From Bacteriovorax sp037444575 (lineage in GTDB: Bacteria; Bdellovibrionota; Bacteriovoracia; Bacteriovoracales; Bacteriovoracaceae), in contig JBBIME010000003.1 of assembly GCA_037444575.1 (NCBI GenBank), positions 124,001 through 188,000 of the forward strand: DNA of 64,000 bases. Reading direction: 5' to 3'. The notes under the pieces were generated by a model. It worked only from the letters and a program-made list of their open reading frames with translations. It was not told where the DNA came from and ran no database searches. Positions 56,201 to 63,853 of this stretch are shown here, piece by piece (the first letter of the stretch is position 1; every line of letters starts with the position of its first letter). Position numbers and translations under genes: made by a program.

Positions 56201-57143
56201 AAAATGTTTTTCCCTCTTCATCTCCACCGGCCCGAATTCCTTCCTTGCGAAGTATGAGATCGAATGATTCTGCAGATGAATTGCCGGATATAGCTTTAAA
56301 GATTTTTGTAAAATCTTGTTTGGCCGTTTGTGTTTGCCAGCGATCACCGCTATCAGAGTGTACATTTTCTTTTTTTAAATTTATTAGAGCATGTTGATAG
56401 GATTCAAAATGTTCTGGTTCAAATTCATTCCACGGATTAGTCGGATTGACTTTTAAAGCTCTTGCAAAAGAGATCCCATCCATATAGTCACTTAGGGCAA
56501 CAAGTTTTTTTAAACGTATTGCTTCAGGGTCATTTATTGCAGCATCTGATATGTCATCCACTACTGAAAAGACATCCCATTTTTGATCAGGGGTATCTCC
56601 TTTTATTCGAGCATTCGGAGAAGAATTATATCCATATCCTATTTCGGTAGTATTGGCCGAATGATTTGTAACATACCAGTCTCCGTTAATGGAACGGATA
56701 AACGGAATTTTCTCACCCAAGACTGACGCTTGAGCATTGGTGAGATTTTTTCCCGTAATTTCTTGGACAATTTTCGGGTCGTAGATGGGAGTTCCTTTTT
56801 TTATTTTTACAGTGACTGGTATGACTCCAAACTCTTCAGAGCTGGTAGGTGAGGTTGCTATATAAATTCCTGCTCCATAAACTTGTCTATTACCAGTAGG
56901 GGTATTATAAAAACTGACTTCTCCTGCATCGATATTTGTCTGATTAATCCAACGAAGCCCAACATTTCTTTTGGTCCAATGATAGAAAGTTGTCTCTTCT
57001 GGAGTTTTTGGAAGTTGTGACTCTATTTTTTTTAATTCTTCGTCAGAAATAGTAACCCCATTTCCGAGGGAGATGTCTGCAGCTTGGAGATTGCAAAATA
57101 CCCCCAAAAAATAAATAATAAATGTGAAAAAGATATTATGCAT
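53253..57143 (-). CDS. Secreted ART-like/Fic/HEAT-repeat protein
   Basis: The 1,296-residue protein starts with a signal peptide (MHNIFFTFIIYFLGVFCNLQ). Residues 53-120 (FYHW, then YGAGIYIATSPTSSEEFG and VKIKKGTPIYD) resemble an ADP-ribosyltransferase-type fold. Near residue 425 is the Fic motif HPFSDFNGRSIR (H425, F427, D429, N431, R433, R436), where the usual Gly before Asn is Phe. The C-terminal 600 residues contain HEAT-like repeats such as DPAWNIRSDVVLSFPSIA and DNDGDVRNSANRLYNEI, with a 134-residue period. Fic enzymes transfer AMP or other groups to proteins. A secreted ART-Fic-HEAT combination suggests an effector, which is inference. Confidence 0.75.
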   Translation of the reverse strand: MHNIFFTFIIYFLGVFCNLQAADISLGNGVTISDEELKKIESQLPKTPEETTFYHWTKRNVGLRWINQTNIDAGEVSFYNTPTGNRQVYGAGIYIATSPTSSEEFGVIPVTVKIKKGTPIYDPKIVQEITGKNLTNAQASVLGEKIPFIRSINGDWYVTNHSANTTEIGYGYNSSPNARIKGDTPDQKWDVFSVVDDISDAAINDPEAIRLKKLVALSDYMDGISFARALKVNPTNPWNEFEPEHFESYQHALINLKKENVHSDSGDRWQTQTAKQDFTKIFKAISGNSSAESFDLILRKEGIRAGGDEEGKTFFISEKELKPLQDNPYIEVNIKKHSSEGYLVEYFYPDAFHYKKLKGKISDSLYQTLENSNQELLMKDVSTRQKLNTQIITELLDDAFKHYQGTSISLDEPSIRYMRDLISIHPFSDFNGRSIRMYFKLALAQKNKSVPYFMMSDMDLLMPPAEQVNYLRQAIAPHQELQRGLIEEFALAKGQKRAPDYLKAIDFNKFVSSGFSDIASIDLNAPEELEMIKKREWTKLSDKAAYKGWDELEKQLADPAQRKEALLKLYSFNPNVGQGYSEKTREKVFSILYKEMMSDPEIGEHGINCFKKYEAMYKVKATETLPPPLKIKEDFTTKICGSLSCFTSSVDTKKRGIQFLRLLEEDDITLIEHYLNGPLKDSNQEVAGSALKMYNSIVETYQKNPSLFKNLPEDKKRKFIKLLTDAADVFAKNHNEDSSIYSINYTSSVINDITTEEERVRHLDQMKSDLRLMHDHPAWNIRQKVLFSYMNLLNDDNDKFKFLTLGFLDDSDNDIKNAANRFYNEMRAKYVKDPNLFKQLSSDKQKDMLLSFQKIGETALYKKELALSADALGNYKVFYGHTSSEAKKTLSSPEIILSNAKKQFFQLAADPGWNIRRDVVLFFPSIASDNSEYLKLLSMGSLVDSDNDVRNAAYRRYKEMGLEYKTDPILFKQLSPDKQKDMLLSFQKIGDMGLDKKDLYLSSNAFENYKALYQFTSPEAQKALTSPEIILSNMKKQFFQLAADPDWNIRRDVLLSFPSIASDDAEKLKLLSMGSLVDNDGDVRNSANRLYNEISEKYKRDPNLFKQLSPDKQKDRLLSFQKIGDILLDKKNLYLSSNAFENYKALYELKSPEAQKALTSPEIILSNMKKQFFQLAADPAWNIRSDVVLSFPSIASDDAEKLKLLSMGPLVDNDGDVRNSANRLYNEISEKYKKDPNLFKQLSPDKQNEILLHLKTIDEAQVTKGFKPASTYNEDFKALISMTKNQCQNLFLKLSN
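53410..55020. repeat. Tandem 402-bp coding repeats
   Basis: Within the Fic-domain gene, the anchor sequence TCTGGTGAAAGTTG (and close variants) recurs at 53410, 53812, 54214 and 54616, exactly 402 bases apart, with a fifth, weaker copy near 55003. The first two units are nearly identical over most of their length, including silent positions. Each unit is 134 codons and encodes one module of the HEAT-like region. This suggests recent in-frame duplication. Confidence 0.9.
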
Positions 57144-57144
57144 T

Positions 57145-57176
57145 TATGCCGAAACTCCCACCTCTCTTTCGGCATA
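57145..57176 (-). promoter_or_regulatory. Hairpin abutting the start codon with Shine-Dalgarno-like loop
   Basis: Minus-strand sequence just before the Fic gene start (57143) forms a perfect 10-bp stem, TATGCCGAAA with TTTCGGCATA, and a 12-base loop GAGAGGTGGGAG. The loop contains an AGAGG or GGGAG ribosome-binding sequence, and the stem ends one base before the start codon. Folding could control translation. No other ribosome site is visible for this gene. Confidence 0.6.
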
Positions 57177-57320
57177 ATAAACTATATTATTGAATGGTTA
57201 TCGATGACCTACTGATTTAGTCAGCAAATACTAAACCTTTTAAATTATAACTAATATTGAAACGATGTTTATTATGGTCACAGCTCCACTGAACAGAACG
57301 TCATCTATTATGCTTTGGCA

Positions 57321-57878
57321 TTAGTTCTGTGTATAGCAAAACATCATGATGTGATAAGAAAGCCCATCAAATTCATCTCCAATCGGGAAGTGGATCTGAA
57401 TTTTTTTAGTTCCTCCATTACTCAAAATTGATAGGTTTAATGGCCCCATAAGATTTGATTTTGAGAAACTTGGAAGGTTTTTCGCTCCTAATTCTTCAAG
57501 AAAGGCAGGTACGTCTTTTTTCTTTACCGTTCCCAATTTAACAATAAATTGGCCAAGCGAACCGAACTTTTCGAAAGAAATATCTTCCAATAGAGATTTT
57601 TTAATAATCGGATTTTCAATATCTGCATTTATGCGGCCATTGATTGATCTTTGAAATTCTGAAGAACGAATATCACTGATTTTAACGATTTCATTTGAGT
57701 CTACTATCGACACAATGTTGGCCTCAATTTTGATTGTGTTAGGTAAATTAACTTTTTCATTGCTAACTGATTCAATGGTCCCGAAGATTTCGCATCCAAC
57801 ATGATGGCGTTCATATTCATTAGCAGAAACATTGAAACTCATTGCCAAGGCCAATGTCGTTAGAAGTAAACGTCTCAT
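57321..57878 (-). CDS. Secreted protein of unknown function
   Basis: This 185-residue protein has a signal peptide (MRRLLLTTLALAMSFNVSA), then a mature region of predicted beta strands with two Cys (GCEIF and FCYTQN at the end) that could pair. AAGGA lies upstream of the ATG at 57878. It is on the same strand as the Fic gene and upstream of it with a 177-base gap, and downstream of the 605-residue secreted protein gene. A copy of the 35-bp intergenic element lies about 125 bases upstream. No family is recognised. Confidence 0.6.
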   Translation of the reverse strand: MRRLLLTTLALAMSFNVSANEYERHHVGCEIFGTIESVSNEKVNLPNTIKIEANIVSIVDSNEIVKISDIRSSEFQRSINGRINADIENPIIKKSLLEDISFEKFGSLGQFIVKLGTVKKKDVPAFLEELGAKNLPSFSKSNLMGPLNLSILSNGGTKKIQIHFPIGDEFDGLSYHIMMFCYTQN

Positions 57879-58002
57879 AATATCAATCCTTGTTTACACA
57901 CATGAGTGTTTATGTCGGTTTTTTTAATGAATATAATTTATCAGACAGCTAAAAATTATCTAGCTTATTGCTGGTTATGAGTAATTTTTACATGTAAATG
58001 AC

Positions 58003-58037
58003 ATCAGTGTTTACGATCCCCGTTTTCTCACAAAACA
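58003..58037 (-). repeat. 35-bp intergenic element, copy 1
   Basis: On the minus strand this reads TGTTTTGTGAGA, a variable middle, and TAAACACTGAT. It matches the copy at 63819 in 30 of 35 positions by hand alignment. It lies upstream of the 185-residue secreted protein gene, and its two conserved ends resemble a bipartite site. Confidence 0.55.
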
Positions 58038-58052
58038 GTGAAAGATTAAAAA

Positions 58053-59870
58053 TCATTTAAATAATTTTTTAAACCACGCTGAACAGTCGAGACTTGGGCC
58101 GGCGATATTGGCAAATGCCTGGGAGATAGTTGTTCGTTTACCCGAGTTGCGAGGCAGTCCGCCGTTAAGGGTCTTAGAAAACTTTTTGTCTATAGAGCCT
58201 TTTTGCAAATATTGTTGGTTCAATTTTTCTGCAAGTTCTAGTGCTTCGCCTTTTTCTTTAAATGAGTCAAAGGTAAATCCAAAATAATTCCAATCCCAGT
58301 ATGGGTAGTATTTTATTTCAGACTGTGCGCTTTGTGCGACCTTAACTAGATTAGGGCGATAGTCTTTTCCGTGCATTATTATTTTTCCTTGGGCCAACTT
58401 ACTATCTGGAGTTGCATACCACGAAGTTAAAAGTAAAACGCTATCATCTTTTGCGATTGGTTTTAATGAGTCTAATAAATTAGCAGTCTGGTTCTTTTTT
58501 AAAAAGACAAGATCATGCGCGGGTATGTCATACCACACATCACTGTAGTCAAATACTGAAAGGGGGACATTCTTTTTCTTTAATTCAGAAACTAATTTTT
58601 CAATCGTGCTAGAGTGAGATAGATCAATTTGAAGGGAGGCAATTTTTCCTTCTTTGGCCATTTTTGATAGCCTTGCAAATTGCGTATCATCATAGAGATA
58701 GTTTGCTGACTCAAAAGCATGATTTGGATAATTCTTATCAGGAGGTTCGTGTAGTAATCTAAATCCTTCTTCATTAAAATGTTTTTTCCAGATTTCCCAA
58801 CTATCTTGGTTGGAAATTAATTCTCGGTAATCATCAGGTGTCTCCTTGGTAAGTCTTGCGACCACTTCCTCTTGAGTTGCCTTTAATCTTAACCAAAGAT
58901 AATCTTCACGATTTTTTGCGAGATATAATAATGCTGTATTAAATCTATTGTAGTGATTAACTCCATAGCTATAATCCATGAAGACAAGATGGCTTGCATT
59001 TTCAGTTTGAGCGGCACCAATAAAGCCACGCTCAGTTCCGACTGTAAGATAGGCCCCTGCTGGTGCAAGTTTGAGAATTTGTCCAGCTTCACCAGGGTTT
59101 AGTTCAGTAGGGTTTATATAGTCTCTAAAATTGTCTTGAAAATGAGGTGCTTTGATATCTAAATCGGATAGGAAGTGGGTGTTTCCAACTACGCGAGTAT
59201 GAATTTTAGTATAATCGATGGGTTCAAAATATTCGGCATTTTGCTTTATAAATTCTGAAGACGTTGGAAGCTGATTTTTAAAAATATTTCCTAGAAATTG
59301 CTTAAATTCAGGATTGAGATCCGAGACAAGTTGAGCATTAACTAGGTATGGGGTGTTTTTAAAAGTGTCTTCAGATTTTTTTAGAAGTATGGGGGCAATG
59401 TTTTCATTTTTGACTTTATCAAAGTGATTAAGAATTTTATCTACCCCATAATAATCTTCTGATCTAGTTGTTGCCGCGCTATTGGTGAGAGGAGTAATTA
59501 TCTCGCTATATAATTCATTCACTAAACCACGAGTCTTAAGTTCTTTTTTTTGAATGTCAAAAAATTCAAGTCGTTTTTTTGTTTTCTCGATGGGAGGTAA
59601 GGTTGAAATATCCTTTTCAAAATCATCAAATTTTTGGGACAAATTTTTCAATTCCTCCCAAGTGTTTAGTCCACCTGAGTTTGTAGCTGAATTATAAAGA
59701 TTCTGCCCCTCAAATAATTTATTAACACTAGACCATAACCATTGATCTTGCACATTTCTAGCTAAGGAGTCCTTATTGCTTTTTTTAATCCAAATTCCAT
59801 ATGACTTTTCTTCAGCGCAAACCCCTGCTGCAATATAAAATAATAAAATGAAGAATAGAAAAAATTTCAT
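58053..59870 (-). CDS. Large secreted protein of unknown function
   Basis: This 605-residue protein has a signal peptide (about residues 1-19, ending GVCA). Its central part has a strand-loop-strand AYLTVGTERGFIGAAQ, then SHLVFMDYSYGVNHYNRF, which resembles a Rossmann or SAM-binding fold but lacks a definite signature. Later there is SLQIDLSHSSTIEKL and VLLLTSWYATPDS. It begins seven bases after the upstream gene (59878), so the two are translationally coupled, with no ribosome site obvious. Two Cys or fewer are present, unlike its neighbour. I do not recognise the family. Confidence 0.6.
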   Translation of the reverse strand: MKFFLFFILLFYIAAGVCAEEKSYGIWIKKSNKDSLARNVQDQWLWSSVNKLFEGQNLYNSATNSGGLNTWEELKNLSQKFDDFEKDISTLPPIEKTKKRLEFFDIQKKELKTRGLVNELYSEIITPLTNSAATTRSEDYYGVDKILNHFDKVKNENIAPILLKKSEDTFKNTPYLVNAQLVSDLNPEFKQFLGNIFKNQLPTSSEFIKQNAEYFEPIDYTKIHTRVVGNTHFLSDLDIKAPHFQDNFRDYINPTELNPGEAGQILKLAPAGAYLTVGTERGFIGAAQTENASHLVFMDYSYGVNHYNRFNTALLYLAKNREDYLWLRLKATQEEVVARLTKETPDDYRELISNQDSWEIWKKHFNEEGFRLLHEPPDKNYPNHAFESANYLYDDTQFARLSKMAKEGKIASLQIDLSHSSTIEKLVSELKKKNVPLSVFDYSDVWYDIPAHDLVFLKKNQTANLLDSLKPIAKDDSVLLLTSWYATPDSKLAQGKIIMHGKDYRPNLVKVAQSAQSEIKYYPYWDWNYFGFTFDSFKEKGEALELAEKLNQQYLQKGSIDKKFSKTLNGGLPRNSGKRTTISQAFANIAGPSLDCSAWFKKLFK

Positions 59871-59877
59871 AGTAAGT

Positions 59878-61944
59878 TTACTTTTTTAAGGCACATGTCT
59901 TCATCGCTGCAATTTCAGTGTCGTCGACAATTCCAGCACGTTTTAAAGCGGCAATCATAATTTTTTCTTGTGATTCTGAATCTGTGGTGAACTTAGCATA
60001 GGCGGCGGGATCTTTAGAGTAAGCGTTTCTGAGTTCCTCAACACCTTCATTAAACACTTTCATTAGACCTATGCGTGCTTTAGGATCCCACGAATTAAAG
60101 GCGTCGACATTCAAACTTAAAAATAACTGTCGTGACTTATCTCCCAAGTCGGATGGATCTCCAGGACGTTTTTTTAATGTTGTTGCAGCAGTATTTAAAA
60201 AGAACTCAAAATTATTTGGATCGCTAAAAAATTTGGGATTGTTTTTTTGAATATCACTGGCAAGTGAATCTAAAATATTTGCTCCCGCTTCTGATTTAAG
60301 TAGGGAATCATCACCAGGATCAAGTGTTTTTGAGCTTAGTGCCGCTTTCACTTTAGCGCCAATCCATTTATCGACGGCTTCGTCACGTGCTGATTGGCTA
60401 ACGTTTGCTTTCTTCATCAACTTTGAAATTGCCGGAAGATCTTTGGCCATTTTTTTACCTAGAGAATTATAAAGTGTTTTACCTAGACTCCAGCCACTTG
60501 GCCCTAAAGTCGGAGCAAAGGCCAAATTGAATTTTACATTAGTTCTTTTTTCGTCAATGGCACTGGCCTCTCGAACGCCAGAAGTTACTTCCGCCACAGT
60601 GGAATTATATTGGCGAAAGCTGTCTCCTAAATAAGTCGATCCAATCGCTAAGCCTGTGAGTCCGGAAGCTTCAGCTCCAGTAAGAGCGCGTCCAATATGA
60701 AAGACTCCTACAGTTGCTCTTGAAGCTCCTTTGGTTATCGCCCCTCCGGCAAATGAACCAACAAATACGATGGCATTGTTTTGCACGTCTTTACTCTGCA
60801 GACGATTGTACATAGTCGTCGCGGCCGCACACATACTTTTATTTTCTTTTAAAACTTCTTCAACTTGTTTTTTCATTCCCATATAAAATAGCAGATCGTT
60901 GCTATCTTGTGTTCCAGGTACTAGATCTTTTAGCCAAAGACCTAAGGCTTCACCTTTGGTACGATTAAATTCTAATTTTCCTTTACTTAAACTTTCTTTC
61001 ACCGAGGCCTTAGTTCTTTCTGCATTTTTAGTTAATTTATCAAAGGCATCGGCCAATTGTTTTTCTGTCCAAACAGGTACGTCGCCATTTTCATATTTCG
61101 ATGGTTTTTCTATAACTGCAAAGAGGGGAGACTCTTCAAAAACTATTTGGCGATATTTTGCCTGGTGTTCTTCTTTTCTTTTTTTTGCTGCATCCATGAG
61201 CGCATTTGAAACCCAACGAAAGTGCAAATCAGAAGAATCCTTAATTCCTTTATCTGCTAGCATTTTCTTGTAATCTTTTTCTACTTTTTCCTTTTCATAT
61301 TTTAAAACTTCTTTTGCATGAGTTATTTCTGCTGGCAACAAATCAGTTCGCCCAACAGGATTATTAGTTCCTGCTTCAAAATCCTGCAGGTGAATATTAA
61401 TTCTTTTTTCATCAGCGAGAGAAAGAATGTTTCCAGCATTTTCTAGTGTTGTATCTGAAGCTTCTTGTGACAGCGCAAGTTCCATTCGAATTTTTCTTGT
61501 TTGCACTTTTAAGTTGTTTAAAATTTCCAATCGTCGTTTTTCGCAATTAACTTCCGCGCAAGCGCCGACTCGTTTAAAACATGCGCTTGAGCATTGAGCA
61601 TAGTCTTTGCTCTTATCAAGATTATTAATTACTTTTTCTGCAACAAGAGAAGCAATATTTAAATATTCAGCTCCCTCATTGAGAGAATTTAGTCTGGTAA
61701 AGCCTGCTTCCTCTGCAACTTGAACTTTTTTGTGGCATTTAGCTTCCCACGCTTTCCAGCTGTTTTGGTGTATGTTCTCTTCGTACTTACTTTTTTCCAC
61801 GATTATTACGTCTTTGCAGGCCTCATAAGGCGATTCAATTTGGCCTTGCGGGCGAGTAGAATTATCTTCAGTGGCATACACTGATTCATAACTCATCAAG
61901 GTTAAAATCAGTAGAACTAGAATTATATTTTTTGATTTATTCAT
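59878..61944 (-). CDS. Large secreted Cys-containing protein of unknown function
   Basis: A 688-residue protein begins with a signal peptide (about residues 1-24, ending SVYA). A helical, charged region follows, with a Cys cluster near residues 118-134 (CSSACFKRVGACAEVNCEK) and a Gly/Ala-rich hydrophobic segment near residues 390-440 (IVFVGSFAGGAITKGAS) that may be a membrane-active or buried helix pair. The C-terminal 200 residues are helical. The gene is first in a minus-strand unit with the 605-residue protein. No family is recognised. A toxin or surface function is possible but not supported by motif. Confidence 0.6.
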   Translation of the reverse strand: MNKSKNIILVLLILTLMSYESVYATEDNSTRPQGQIESPYEACKDVIIVEKSKYEENIHQNSWKAWEAKCHKKVQVAEEAGFTRLNSLNEGAEYLNIASLVAEKVINNLDKSKDYAQCSSACFKRVGACAEVNCEKRRLEILNNLKVQTRKIRMELALSQEASDTTLENAGNILSLADEKRINIHLQDFEAGTNNPVGRTDLLPAEITHAKEVLKYEKEKVEKDYKKMLADKGIKDSSDLHFRWVSNALMDAAKKRKEEHQAKYRQIVFEESPLFAVIEKPSKYENGDVPVWTEKQLADAFDKLTKNAERTKASVKESLSKGKLEFNRTKGEALGLWLKDLVPGTQDSNDLLFYMGMKKQVEEVLKENKSMCAAATTMYNRLQSKDVQNNAIVFVGSFAGGAITKGASRATVGVFHIGRALTGAEASGLTGLAIGSTYLGDSFRQYNSTVAEVTSGVREASAIDEKRTNVKFNLAFAPTLGPSGWSLGKTLYNSLGKKMAKDLPAISKLMKKANVSQSARDEAVDKWIGAKVKAALSSKTLDPGDDSLLKSEAGANILDSLASDIQKNNPKFFSDPNNFEFFLNTAATTLKKRPGDPSDLGDKSRQLFLSLNVDAFNSWDPKARIGLMKVFNEGVEELRNAYSKDPAAYAKFTTDSESQEKIMIAALKRAGIVDDTEIAAMKTCALKK

Positions 61945-62100
61945 AATGTAACCTATCGGTTATAGAGAAATAATCCTTAACCTATGATTGTTTAGTCAAA
62001 TCCCTCTTATCGTGAACAGTTTTATAGAGCTACACCTTAAGTTTTGAGAGATATTAGTCGATACTATACGAGTGTACTATTTTAGATCAGGAGTATTGTA

Positions 62101-62448
62101 ATGAATTTTTTCAAATACCTCATTTTATGCAGTTTGCTCAGCTTTACGACCTATGGAATGGATATGACCAAAGCAAAAAGGATTCCAGCTAACACATTGG
62201 TACTTTCAGATAGCGATTTAAAGTCAATTTCAGAAAATTTAGTTAAAGATTTTTTTAAAACACGTGATGAAGCTCTTGTTAGAGAAAATGGAGATGAAGC
62301 TTATCGACCTACTTATAAAACAGGTGCTGTTGAAGCAAAAAAAAGAGTAGTAGTGACAAGATCTGCTGCGACTCAAATTTGTGATCTTAGTGTTAGTTTT
62401 GCTGATGATTGGAATGTGACGATTAAGACGCTTAGATGTAGTGAGTAG
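62101..62448 (+). CDS. Small secreted protein of unknown function
   Basis: The 115-residue protein starts at the ATG at 62101 with CAGGAG upstream. A signal peptide (MNFFKYLILCSLLSFTTYG) is followed by a short mature domain with two Cys (TQICDLS and LRCSE), likely disulphide-bonded at the C terminus. It resembles the small secreted protein at 52760 in size and Cys placement, but no detailed identity was seen. It is divergent from the 688-residue secreted gene with 156 bases between. Confidence 0.6.
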   Translation: MNFFKYLILCSLLSFTTYGMDMTKAKRIPANTLVLSDSDLKSISENLVKDFFKTRDEALVRENGDEAYRPTYKTGAVEAKKRVVVTRSAATQICDLSVSFADDWNVTIKTLRCSE

Positions 62449-62691
62449 TAGCGATAGAAATAAAATAGGTTTGCTAGGTAAGCAATTATTTTCACAATTC
62501 CTGGTGCCTATGCGAGCAAAGGGATTGATTATCTCAGATATTTAGCCCCAGATCCGGGAAGTATTAAGTGGAATCGACAGGTCACGGCCATATATAAAAA
62601 TGGCACAAGTCTTGAAGATATTCACCAAACCTCACGGATGATCTCGAAATGATGGATACCGTTAATCTATTTAAGAGAACAAATAATTGAA

Positions 62692-63735
62692 CTAATTTTT
62701 AAATAAATCTTCAATTCTAAATTTTTTGAGAGTGTTGTCTTTATATCTTACGATTACTTCGCCTATATCATCGCGATAATAATATGCAGTCGCTCCACTA
62801 CCGTAAACTAATGGCTTTAATACTACCGGGTGAAGTAATATTTTCTTTGCCTTTAAAATGTCTAAATCAACTTTGTCTTTCTTCGTTTCAAGTCCCAGTG
62901 CAATTCTTCGCTCTAAATCTCTTATTTGATATCCCCACGCATAGGACTTGGCTTCATAGACAGGGAACGTCCAATCACCGTAACCCATTTGGTGTAATGC
63001 TTGAACTTCTGCCTCTGTGGCAATAGTTTCGTTTAGTGCCAAGTTAGAAATATTTTTTTTAGAATTATTTTTAGCGATAGCTACCATTTCTTTAGGTGTA
63101 AGACCAAAATGAAAATCGGTTTGAGCTTTTTTTATTTCTTCGAGAAAATTAGGATCTTTCCAATTTGAATTTTCCAGACCTAATTCATGAAATACAAAAT
63201 GATTGTACTCGTGAATAAAAGAGCTCCAAGTTGTTTTGGGCATAATCGCAAGTGTTTTTGAGGAATGTTCATAAAAGCCATTAGCAAAACTATGTGGCAT
63301 TTCTGCAATAAGTTCTGAAGGCCAAATTCTTAAATTACCACCTCTTTTTTCTAATTCTTCTAAGTAAAAAGGAAGCATGGGATGATTGAGTGCGATTTGA
63401 GAAAAAGTAATTTTTTTATCTTTTAATATTGATTGAGTAATTTTGAGACCGTTATTGATAGACATCTCTTGAATGTTTATTCCGATATCTTGAAGCTCTT
63501 GAATAGCAATGAGGGTTGCTTCTTTTCTTGCCTCTGATGATTTCCCCGTAATATTATTCTCTCTCATCCATGATCCTAAATTTTCATATCCAGATGATGG
63601 ATGACGCATAAATTGAGGAATTAATGTAGGAACTTGTATTCTGGGCGTAAGTAAGCGCTTAAATTTTTCAGAACAGCTGGTTTCTGCGGAGGCATTTAAA
63701 GAGAGTAATAAGACTAATAGAATAGAATAATTCAT
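62692..63735 (-). CDS. Secreted HExxH putative metalloprotease
   Basis: The 347-residue protein has a signal peptide (about residues 1-17) and, near residue 170, SFIHEYNHFVFHE, which contains the zinc-binding HExxH motif. About 60 residues later NETIATEAEVQALH carries a Glu that could be the third ligand of a gluzincin-type site. The C-terminal 90 residues are charged and helical. No specific peptidase family is recognised. The start at 63735 lacks an obvious ribosome site. The second copy of the 35-bp element lies about 85 bases upstream. A secreted protease role is inferred. Confidence 0.6.
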   Translation of the reverse strand: MNYSILLVLLLSLNASAETSCSEKFKRLLTPRIQVPTLIPQFMRHPSSGYENLGSWMRENNITGKSSEARKEATLIAIQELQDIGINIQEMSINNGLKITQSILKDKKITFSQIALNHPMLPFYLEELEKRGGNLRIWPSELIAEMPHSFANGFYEHSSKTLAIMPKTTWSSFIHEYNHFVFHELGLENSNWKDPNFLEEIKKAQTDFHFGLTPKEMVAIAKNNSKKNISNLALNETIATEAEVQALHQMGYGDWTFPVYEAKSYAWGYQIRDLERRIALGLETKKDKVDLDILKAKKILLHPVVLKPLVYGSGATAYYYRDDIGEVIVRYKDNTLKKFRIEDLFKN

Positions 63736-63818
63736 ATAATCGCGTATCGGAATTATTTAACATAAATTAAATACAAGAATCAGTCCGGCTGGCTTTGGCC
63801 GGATCTTATAAAAATCAA

Positions 63819-63853
63819 ATCAGTGTTTACTATCCTTATTCTCTCACAAAACA
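63819..63853 (-). repeat. 35-bp intergenic element, copy 2
   Basis: This copy reads TGTTTTGTGAGA, variable bases, and TAAACACTGAT on the minus strand. It lies upstream of the HExxH secreted protein gene, at a similar place to copy 1 upstream of another secreted protein gene. The remaining sequence to 64000 has no gene I can support; a short GC-rich hairpin (TCCGGC and GCCGGA) lies at 63784-63803. Confidence 0.55.
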
